From the NCBI GenBank assembly GCA_028284775.1, contig JANQRB010000177.1, forward strand, positions 1 to 64,000: a DNA stretch of 64,000 bases, given 5' to 3'. Below, piece by piece: positions 46,449 through 55,000 of this stretch; position 1 is the first letter of the stretch; every line of letters begins with the position of its first letter. The notes under the pieces were generated by a model that was given only the letters and a program-made list of their open reading frames with translations, was not told the DNA's origin and ran no database searches. The position numbers and the translations under genes are program-made. This stretch comes from Candidatus Kapaibacterium sp. (GTDB lineage Bacteria; Bacteroidota; Ignavibacteria; Kapaibacteriales; UBA7675).

Positions 46449-47213
46449 TTGACAATACACCAGACTTCGCCTAAGACAAAGAGCGGATAGCTATAACTCC
46501 CACACGAACTCTTTTGGGTGATTATCGCAACAAGTCTGATTCATCGACTATTCGGAGCACCGGGAAGCAAAACAATCGGGTTCTGCGATTGACCGCCCGG
46601 TCGATACGCGCCGACCGTGTTTGTTACGGGATTCTCTGGAGAATACGCTGACAGCTTATCCAGGCATTCCCGCCTGGTTCAGCTGCTTTAAGCTTTCCGG
46701 TGGCCAGCATATCACAAAAAAGCAATAGTGTCTGCCGCCAGCGAGCAGTAACGCAGTCTGCCGCCATGCGACCACAGCATCGTCGGATCTTTGGCCGGCG
46801 ACGCGTATACCGTGACAAACTGCAGCCTTCGCTGCTTCAGTACATGGTCTTGTCTCGCTTAACATTCAAACCACAGCCGCCTGGGGATAGCGACTCCCCG
46901 ACGGGGCAAATGCATGCGGCTCAAACTCGCTGCCGTACTCCAGGCTCCCGTCATTCACCCGCGCCGGCCGCCATTGACCGACTCCTGCCGCCATTCATCG
47001 TTTGCCGCTGCGTTATGATTGAACCGGGCGCTATGTTTAGCTGTGCTGTGGCGGCGAATTCAGCGCTGCGAATGAGAATCGTACTGTCCGAAGACGGCAG
47101 GCGGTTCTCAGCCATCGCGATGTTCAGGCCGGATCGACACCCCCTAGCGCGCAAAAGCCGGCGGCACGTTCTGTTTATTATTTTTTCGTTCTCATAACAG
47201 TTAAGGAGCTTGT
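46449..47213. other. Intergenic stretch, no confident gene
   Basis: About 760 bases upstream of the TPR gene at 47214. A 165-codon plus-strand frame (46700-47197) has the composition of a chance ORF and is not called. It presumably includes the promoter for the kinase locus. Confidence 0.35.
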
Positions 47214-47975
47214 ATGCCAAGTCTTTGCCGTACTTTCCTGATTATGCTGGCTATGACGACGGCGCTGCACGCCGCGGATCATAGGCAGGAGATTATCAAT
47301 GGCAAAACCATTTTGACCAGGGCGATACACAGTGGCGACATAAGCGGGTTGGAACGCGCGCGGGCCGTATTTCGCGCTATGAGCGAGGCTCATCCCAATC
47401 ATACGCTTGCCCTCTATTATATTGCATATGCCGATTATCGCATCATCCCCCTGCTTCGCGAACAACCGGCAAAGGCAATGCCCTATATCGACGAAGCTAT
47501 CGCTAGCCTGGAAAAGGCGGTGGCGCTGGACGATGAGTTTGCCGAAGCCTACGCGCTGCTGGCCGGCTGTTACGGCTGGAAAATCAATTTCGACCAGCGT
47601 CTTGGACGAGAGTTGGGTGGCAGAGCCGGTGATGCGATGCGGCGCGCACTGGAGCTGGAGCCGGAAAATCCGCGCATCGTGCTGCTAAAGGCCATCAGCG
47701 ACTATTATACGCCGCCGGAGTACGGCGGCAGCCGCAAACGCGCACAAGAGGGATTCCAGGCCGCGGCCGCGCTCTTCCGGTCGAGGCAGCCCGTCGCCGG
47801 CCCGGCCCCGGATTGGGGTCGCGATGAAGTTCATGCCTGGCTCGGCCTGGCCTACATGGAAAATGAGGATTGGCGACAGGCGCAGGAACAATTCGATGCG
47901 GCGCTGAAAATCAGTCCCGACTACGGCTGGGTGAAGTATGTCCTTGCGCCGCAGCTCGAAGGGCGCGACAGGTAA
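47214..47975 (+). CDS. Exported TPR-repeat protein
   Basis: 253 residues, with a GGAG upstream of the ATG. Signal-type start MPSLCRTFLIMLAMTTALHAA. Four to five TPR-like repeats follow (HPNHTLALYYIAYADYRII, EAIASLEKAVALDDEFAEAY, AMRRALELEPENPRIVLLKA, RQAQEQFDAALKISPDYGW). Probably periplasmic protein-protein interaction; likely co-transcribed with the histidine kinase gene 22 bases downstream, so it could be an accessory or sensing component. Confidence 0.8.
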   Translation: MPSLCRTFLIMLAMTTALHAADHRQEIINGKTILTRAIHSGDISGLERARAVFRAMSEAHPNHTLALYYIAYADYRIIPLLREQPAKAMPYIDEAIASLEKAVALDDEFAEAYALLAGCYGWKINFDQRLGRELGGRAGDAMRRALELEPENPRIVLLKAISDYYTPPEYGGSRKRAQEGFQAAAALFRSRQPVAGPAPDWGRDEVHAWLGLAYMENEDWRQAQEQFDAALKISPDYGWVKYVLAPQLEGRDR

Positions 47976-47997
47976 TTCGGGAATCGAGGCGGAGCTA

Positions 47998-49137
47998 ATG
48001 AAGTATTCGGAGTTGAGCGACGACCCGACAGCGATTGCGGCAATGCCGCCCTTACCGGAGTTTCGGCTGCGCGGCATGCTCTGGGCAGCTTTGATGTGGC
48101 TGGCATATACCCTTGTCTACGCTCTGGCCCTGGTTAACACCATGGGGCTGAGCTTCTTTAATGCCTTTATGTCGCAGGCCCTGCTTCACAGCCTGGCCGC
48201 GTTGTGCAGCATTCCCGTCTGGCTGCTGGTCGTTCGCACAATGGATACCGTCTCCTGGAAAGGAAAAATAGCTGCGCATTTGCTGTTGGGGCCGCTGTAT
48301 GCGATCGTCGTCTATCAACTCTACCTTTTCTGTATCGGCATCCTGGCTGGCCGAGCGGTACAACAGGAAATTATGGAAACAGCCGGAATATGGATGGAGC
48401 TCGCCAACATCATGATTTACCTTGTGCAATTCGGCGTCTATCACAGCATCCGGACATGGCACAAACTGCGATATGAACAGCGGCGTTCGACGGAACTACG
48501 GAATCTGGCGCGCGATCGCGAACTCGTGGCGCTCAAATCGCAGATCAATCCGCACTTCCTTTTTAACACGCTTAACAGTATCAGCGCAATGGTGACGCGC
48601 GACACCAACGAAACGCGCCGCATGCTGTCGCAGCTCGCGGAGCTCATGCGCTACAGCCTCGATATGGCGGAACATGACCTTGTCCCCCTGCGTCGCGAGC
48701 TCGACATCATCCACGCTTACCTCGACCTGGAGCAAAAACGGCTCGGCAACCGTTTGCGGACGCACTTCGACATTGGCCCGCAATTGGAAGATGTTCTCCT
48801 CCCGCCGCTGGTGTTGCAGCCACTGGTGGAAAATGCGATTAAACACGGAATTGCGCCTCATGAAACGGGCGGAACGATCTGGATCGGTCTGGCACGGGCG
48901 GGCATCGATCTGCGCTGCACCGTGCAGGACAACGGTATGGGCCTGGCGCGGGATCAGAACATCGAGGCGCTGTTGCAAAAGGGTACGGGATTGCAGAATA
49001 CGCACAAACGCCTGAAGCAGCGCTTTGGCGACGGAGCAGGATTAGCACTGGAGCGGGTGGAACCGCAGGGCGTCAAGGTAACAATGACCTTACCCATAGT
49101 TACAACGCAGGCAAAGGGGTCGGTCCGGGGACATTGA
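47998..49137 (+). CDS. LytS/YehU-type sensor histidine kinase
   Basis: About 379 residues from the ATG at 47998 (GCGGAG upstream); an alternative ATG at 47938 lies inside the previous gene. Four hydrophobic segments (MLWAALMWLAYTLVYALALV region to IMIYLVQFGVYHSI) form a membrane sensor. The C-terminus is the His_kinase/HATPase of the LytS group: INPHFLFNTLNSISAMVTRD (phosphoacceptor His), QPLVENAIKHGIAPHETGGT (N box) and QDNGMGLARDQN (G box). Its partner is the LytTR response regulator at 49892. Signals could be membrane or cell-envelope related. Confidence 0.93.
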   Translation: MKYSELSDDPTAIAAMPPLPEFRLRGMLWAALMWLAYTLVYALALVNTMGLSFFNAFMSQALLHSLAALCSIPVWLLVVRTMDTVSWKGKIAAHLLLGPLYAIVVYQLYLFCIGILAGRAVQQEIMETAGIWMELANIMIYLVQFGVYHSIRTWHKLRYEQRRSTELRNLARDRELVALKSQINPHFLFNTLNSISAMVTRDTNETRRMLSQLAELMRYSLDMAEHDLVPLRRELDIIHAYLDLEQKRLGNRLRTHFDIGPQLEDVLLPPLVLQPLVENAIKHGIAPHETGGTIWIGLARAGIDLRCTVQDNGMGLARDQNIEALLQKGTGLQNTHKRLKQRFGDGAGLALERVEPQGVKVTMTLPIVTTQAKGSVRGH

Positions 49138-49232
49138 TGTTTCCCACTTGCCACCCGCGATGCGCGGTCTGTTCAAAAAGATTCCCGGCGAACACTTACA
49201 CTTATCAATACACTCAGTTGCAGGAGAAGACT

Positions 49233-49769
49233 ATGCCAAAGACGGCAATCATCCTTATTGTACTTTTCTGTCTCGCAATTCCGGGCTATGCGGAGGAAAA
49301 ACCGGTCAGCTCGGCGCTCGGCATCGGGATGCAGTTAAACCAGTATCAACGTGACTTCGGCCTGGGTCTGACCATCAGCAGTCCCGCTTTTATCCACGAC
49401 CGAGTAGCCCTTCGGCTGCGCGGCAACATAATGTTCAACGAACATCCCGAAAATGCCGAAATCACATGGTCGCCCTATGCGAACATCTCCCTGGGAGTTG
49501 TCAGTATCGGAGGCAAGATCGGGAGTTCCATCAGGCTTTACGGCGAAGGCGGGTTTATCGCTCTCTTGCCTTCGGACAAGTTTTCTTCCCAATCGTTTGA
49601 AGCAGGCGGCTATGGCTTATTCGGCTTCGAATTTTTTATGAGCAGCCGAAGTAATTATTTTATCGAGATCGGCGGCATCGGTACGGGCGCGAAAGCCGAC
49701 ATGCTTGCTACCAAACCGATTTACTCCAATGGTTTGATGATCAGCGCCGGCTTTCGCGTGCTTTTGTAG
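49233..49769 (+). CDS. Outer-membrane beta-barrel protein
   Basis: 178 residues from the ATG at 49233, which has a good AGGAGA; the upstream frame is not protein-like. The signal is MPKTAIILIVLFCLAIPGYA. The mature part has alternating strands LGIGMQLNQYQRDFGLGLTI, RVALRLRGNIMFNE, GVVSIGGKIGSSIRLYGEGG, SYGLFGFEFF and FIEIGGIGTGAKAD, ending GLMISAGFRVLL, the normal pattern of small FCB outer-membrane barrels with aromatic C-terminal strand. It lies between kinase and regulator, suggesting it is a target or part of the sensing circuit. Confidence 0.8.
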   Translation: MPKTAIILIVLFCLAIPGYAEEKPVSSALGIGMQLNQYQRDFGLGLTISSPAFIHDRVALRLRGNIMFNEHPENAEITWSPYANISLGVVSIGGKIGSSIRLYGEGGFIALLPSDKFSSQSFEAGGYGLFGFEFFMSSRSNYFIEIGGIGTGAKADMLATKPIYSNGLMISAGFRVLL

Positions 49770-49891
49770 CTTTGCCCGGCCGATGACTATGAGCCTGAGG
49801 CCGGCGGCGCCTGGCGGATGGATAGCGGATGACCGCAGTGGCTGAGCTAAACACAAGGGTGAGTTCTCGACTGAGTGCAGTTTGGAGCAGT

Positions 49892-50668
49892 ATGGCAAAC
49901 AGGAGTCAGACAGATAATATCGCGTCGGCATATACCGCGATCATCGTGGAAGACGAGCCGCTGGCGCGGGCGATTATTCGCGAGTATCTGGCGGATGAAA
50001 CGCAGGTTCGCATCATCGCCGAATGCGCATCCGGAAAAAAGGCCGTCAAGACGATATCCGGCCTGCGACCGGATATCGTCTTTCTGGACATCCAGTTGCC
50101 GGGCATGAACGGTTTCGACGTGCTGGCGCAATTGGAGGATTTACCGCATATCGTATTTTCCACGGCCTACGATCGCTTTGCGCTGCAGGCATTCGAGGTT
50201 AACGCCGTAGACTATCTGTTAAAGCCCTACACTCGGGAACGCTTCGATACGGCGCTGGGGCGCGTGCTGCAGCAGTTGCGGAGCGGAGAACGCAATCTCG
50301 ATCGGCTGGCTTCGCTGATGCGGGCCAATGATCCGCGCAGCTATGCGGATACGCTGTTCGTTCGTACAGGCACAAAAATCCTTGCGGTTCGCGTCACGGA
50401 CATATGTTCGATCTCCGCGGCGGGCGACTACTGCACCTTACACACCGAGCAGGGCGCGCATGTCTGCACCATCGGCATCAGCGAGCTGGAACAACGGCTG
50501 GATCCGAGTCGCTTTGTTCGCGTGCACCGTTCAGCTATTATCGCTCTCCCGGCGGTGCGGCATATCGAGAGCGACGGCGACGGCGGTTACCTGGCCACCA
50601 TGCGCCACGGTGCCAGCATTCGCATCAGCAGGTCCTACGCCGCCAAAATTAAACAGCACTTCCTCTGA
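49892..50668 (+). CDS. LytTR-family response regulator
   Basis: 258 residues from the ATG at 49892 (GGAG upstream); an ATG at 49829 would add 21 residues of poor character. The receiver domain shows AIIVEDEPLARAIIREYLAD and IVFLDIQLPGMNGFDVLAQ (phosphoacceptor Asp), with NAVDYLLKPY at its end. The LytTR DNA-binding domain follows: LFVRTGTKILAVRVTDICSI, TIGISELEQRLDPSRFVRVH and YLATMRHGASIRISRSYAAK. It pairs with the LytS-type kinase 47998, with the barrel gene between. Targets likely include neighbouring genes (inference). Confidence 0.95.
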   Translation: MANRSQTDNIASAYTAIIVEDEPLARAIIREYLADETQVRIIAECASGKKAVKTISGLRPDIVFLDIQLPGMNGFDVLAQLEDLPHIVFSTAYDRFALQAFEVNAVDYLLKPYTRERFDTALGRVLQQLRSGERNLDRLASLMRANDPRSYADTLFVRTGTKILAVRVTDICSISAAGDYCTLHTEQGAHVCTIGISELEQRLDPSRFVRVHRSAIIALPAVRHIESDGDGGYLATMRHGASIRISRSYAAKIKQHFL

Positions 50669-51100
50669 GACCGGTGACCAAAATCACCTGGCCTCTTGTC
50701 TTAATGCAGTTGCGGACAATGTCTTGATTGATGACAAAACCACGGTCCTTGATTCTCAGTCACAGGTATTCCGGCAGCTATAATTTGTCGGCAGGCGACC
50801 AGGCTCATAGCTTAAGTAAGTCTATACAAAGGCCTCTTAATCCTATCCGGGAAAACACCAGCGATTAGCCTCGGTATCTTCCGGCCCTGGCGACATCACA
50901 AAGCTCCAACAATTCTTCATTCGATATCTTAGGCTACGGAGACAACAAACATGCTGTGCCCGGTTCGAGGTGGAAGCTGCTCCGTTATTCACTATGGCAA
51001 TTTGAAAGTCAAAGTTGCTTACTATGTCCAATCGATGTAATCTTGCAAATAATCAGAATTCTGCTTCGGGTAGTTTCCCAAACTAATCAATGAGGAATTC
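50669..51100. other. Intergenic stretch, no gene recognised
   Basis: About 430 bases with several short frames only. Confidence 0.35.
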
Positions 51101-51550
51101 ATGAATGTTTCAACTGAAATTCAAATCGCAAAGCCAAAAGAGGCGGTTTGGTCGGTGATTACGGATATTGAAAATTGTACTGACGTGATTTCAAGTATTA
51201 TCGATTTAAACATACTGGAGAAGCCGGAAGATGGTCTTGTGGGACTGAAATGGAAAGAAACAAGAATGATGTTCGGCAAAGAAGCATCCGAGACAATGTG
51301 GATTACGGAGGCAGTAGATAATCAATATTACTGTACTCGGGCTGAGAGTCATGGCTCGGTATACGCCACCAGGCTGTCCTTGAGCGAAACTGAGGGGAAC
51401 ACAGTATTAACAATGTCTTTTAATGGGGAGGCTCAGACTTTTGTTGCAAAGATTGTTTCCGCGATCATGGGGATCATGATTAAAGGCTCTATGGTAAAGG
51501 CAATCAAAAAGGACCTTGAAGATATCAAAAAACATGTCGAGGGAAGCTGA
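51101..51550 (+). CDS. SRPBCC-family protein (second copy of the fold)
   Basis: 149 residues. MNVSTEIQIAKPKEAVWSVI, DIENCTDVISSIIDLNILEK and TLTMSFNGEAQ-like strands, and a final long helix (FVAKIVSAIMGIMIKGSMVK) match the SRPBCC/polyketide-cyclase-like fold. Cytoplasmic; ligand unknown. The coding sequence is visibly more AT-rich than its neighbours, consistent with recent acquisition or a different expression class. Confidence 0.8.
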   Translation: MNVSTEIQIAKPKEAVWSVITDIENCTDVISSIIDLNILEKPEDGLVGLKWKETRMMFGKEASETMWITEAVDNQYYCTRAESHGSVYATRLSLSETEGNTVLTMSFNGEAQTFVAKIVSAIMGIMIKGSMVKAIKKDLEDIKKHVEGS

Positions 51551-52051
51551 CGGCGGCGGCCGGCCGCTTACCGAAAATGTTGAATTGATTTGTGGTCGCT
51601 TCGCTCTATCTTTACGAAGACTTTCCACAGAATTTTGTACCTACTCTTTTAACTCTGTTTGGAAATACGCTCACTGAATTCAACAACTCAAAAAAGATTG
51701 CCATTTCCGGTTTGACCCGTTTCACCTATTGGAAATCTCCTGCGTCGAAAGGAACAATCCTTTAAGACGGCGGCGCTCGGAAGGTCATCGCGTATTTGCA
51801 AGGCTTTACGGAACATAGCCTTAAGCGATTCGATTGCCTTGCTCGTAGAGATGGCGCATTGGATCTCGGTCGGATACTCGGAGATCCTTATCCGATACGG
51901 CCGGTGGTTACGCCACCGCGTACAAATGGACGAGCGGATATCGTTGCATTTCTGATCGCGGTAATAGGTCAGTTGCGTGGCGCACCAAGCAATCGGCTAA
52001 AGTTAAAAGCTGTCATCGCGACCGCGAAGCGACTCGATCCGCACCTGGCCA
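51551..52051. other. Intergenic stretch with one weak ORF
   Basis: About 500 bases, of which the frame 51796-52068 (90 codons, starting MQGFTEHSLKRFDCLARRDG) runs into the end of the minus-strand giant gene. It is not recognisable and may be spurious. No other element was noted. Confidence 0.35.
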
Positions 52052-55000
52052 TCAACGCATCACTCTGATTAAACGGGCGACGTGCTGCGTTGCCGTTTGT
52101 AAAACAATGATGAATGTTCCGCTGCTCAGATGGCTTATCGGAAAATGTACTTCATGCTCCCCGGCATTCTGTTGTGCATTCGCCAGCACGACCTGTGAAT
52201 GCCCCAGGAGGGAAACTACCGACAGGTGCACGGGTCCATCTTCGATTGTGTTGTAAGTCACGGTCATCTCATCGCGTATCGGCTGCGAGCCGTTTACCCG
52301 CAGGGCCAGCGTTCTTCCGGCGTCACGATAGAAACGATGCGCTTCGCCGCTTCGGCAGATATCATCGAGACATACCATGCCGTGCTCTACTTCCGTTGTT
52401 ACCGTGCCACCGTACCAGATGACGGTATCAATAACCACGGCCGTGCACGAATCATTACCCCAGACGGCCGTAAAATCTACATACTGCAACAGACCGCTGC
52501 TTTCCGGTGTTTCGCCGCTGACACTGATAATGCGATCATCGTCTTCGGTGTATCCCGACGGCGTGTCTCCGCGCGGCGCCAGCAAGGTTCTGTTAAAGCG
52601 TAAATGCGCTTCATAGCGTGTAGCGCCCGATTGGCGAAGGCCGTCGGCCTGTTTAAGTGTTAAGGGCAAGCTCAATTCATCGCCTGAGTTAACTCGAGTC
52701 GATCCAACACAAATCCTTGCGAATCCCATTGCGTCGGCAATACTGCCGCTAAGCCTAATCGTGGTGAGAAGTCCCGCGCAGGGAGCTGAAGACATCACCT
52801 GTATCGTTGACGAATGCTGACCGGAATCGGCCTGAAACAATACTCGTATTTGCAATGTGGCGCCGGGTTCCAGCCTCCGCGGCAAGGCCGGTATTACACT
52901 CAATATCCTAAAAGGCGCCTGAGGCGCTTCGAGGCCGGAGACTTCCACGGCAATGGATGCCCGGTTAATGAATGTATACTCGCGCACGACGGCAGCTGTG
53001 GGGGCCTGAAGACCGAAAGCCAGCCCGGTATCACGAAACTTGTCAAAAATGCTGTGTTTAATGCCTTCCAATACAATACGATGTTTAGTATCGCAGCCGT
53101 CGAAGGTGATATCGATCCAGCCGCTGTATTTGCCGTCAGCCATCGTGTCATCCGCCCTAAACCATACGGTGAACTCCTTTCTATCGCCACGCTTGAAACG
53201 CTCGCCGCTGGTGAGGCTGGTTGAGAAGGGACCATCGACCAGCACTTCCTCCACCCTAAAGCCCAGATCCGTCTCGCTGCCGTGAGCGATAGTAAATGTT
53301 GTTTGAACGGACTGTTCGCGACAAAACACTAATTCACCCAGGTCGAGGGTATCCGGTAGCGCAATGCCAATTTCGGCGGGCTGAGCCATAACACGCAGGC
53401 CCAAAGTTTTATCGCAGGGCGTGTAATGCAATCCGGCGACACGGTCGAAGGCCCCCTCCTCGAATGGTGTAAACCGTAGCGCCACATTGACAGACTCACC
53501 CCCGGGTATTTCGAGCGGTAAGGGAGGTGTTGTGCTGAGCGGCGGCGAGGGAGTGATTTCGCGCAGGGTGATTGTCAGCGGACCGGGATTATGGATTGCA
53601 ATGATCGTATCGCGCGATTCGCAGGAAAGCAGCGCGCCAAAGTCAATAGCCGCGGACTGGACCGTCAGCAGCGGCTCGATCACTTCGGCACGCAGAAGGA
53701 TGTGCAGTGTATCGAAGCATTCACCGGTGCGGAAGGGAATACGCAGGACATCCGTAAAATTACCAGCGGCCTCAGATTCAATATCGACATAAAACCGGCG
53801 CCGTTCTCCCACAGCAAGCGTATCGGAGGACCACTCCTCAATCGTAAAGGGTCTTGAAACGCTTATTGCTTCCGGAAGAAGATCAGCCGTGCCGCTGTTG
53901 ACAATTTCCACCGCGCGCCGCTCTACCTGCCTATCGCAGAGCAGAAACTGACCGAAATCGATTTCGGTGACGCTGAGTTCGGCGGCGATACTTGTGGCAC
54001 TGCCCCTGAGCAGCACGGAATCAAGCCCGCCGCAGGGTGCCAGACGGAAATACATCCACTCGCTGAAGTCGCCGGTCTGTGGCGGCGCAAAGCGAATCCG
54101 CACGCTAACATCGTCACCGCGGTCAATGGTGATCGGCAAAGGCTCGGCAAAGCTGAAGCCGGAGTTGTTGTCGACATCAGTTATCGTCAGCGCTTCTTCG
54201 CCGTCGTTGCGAATACGCAGCGTTCGTAGCATCGAGCTCTCGCATTCCGGCAGGACGCCGAAATCCAGTGATGGCGGTTCAATCGACACCCGCGGCACCG
54301 GCCGGACTATTACGCTGATACTCGTGCTCGCCGCGCAGCCCAGGCTGTCCGTGACGGTCGCCCGATATGAGTAGACGCCCGGTGTCGACAATTCGACGAC
54401 GGGGGTTGCAGCCCGCGTATCACTCAATCCCAGCGGCGGCGTCCAGGAATATCGCAGCCTGCCCGTGTTCTGCTCCGAAGCAACCAGGCGCAGCTCTGCC
54501 GATTCATTGGGACAAATCCGGATCGTATCCTGCACAGCGCTCAGACGCGGGAGCGGATGAACGATAATGGAGACGCTGTCCGTCGTCGTACAACCGAACA
54601 GATCCGTGACAGTCACGGCATAGACTGTTCGCAGCGTCGCGTTGGTGCTGATGCGCAGCGTCGGATGCATCGTAAAGGGATTCTCCAACCACGCTGTTGG
54701 CTGCCAGGCAAAGGTCAATTGACCGGCACCGCCGCTGCCGGTAGGGCTGCCGCCGAGGCCGATGGCTTCTCCGCTGCATACTTCGCGATCTACGCCCGCA
54801 TCAGCCCGCAGGAAGGGATGGACATTGACCGTGACTGAAGCCGATGAAAAGCAGTCTGCTTCGTCCCTTACCGTTACCGTATAGGTTGCCGAACTCGATC
54901 CAATAAAAGTTGGGTTGGCAAGCGAGGGATCATCCAGGCCGCCGGCGGGTTCCCAGGAATACTTCAGATTGCCGCTGCCGCCCTCGCCCGTCGGCGCGCC

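Noticed and set aside
46700..47197. A 165-codon plus-strand ORF in the region before the kinase locus
   Set aside because: Arg/Pro/His-rich chance composition with no domain or signal; the region most likely contains promoter sequence.
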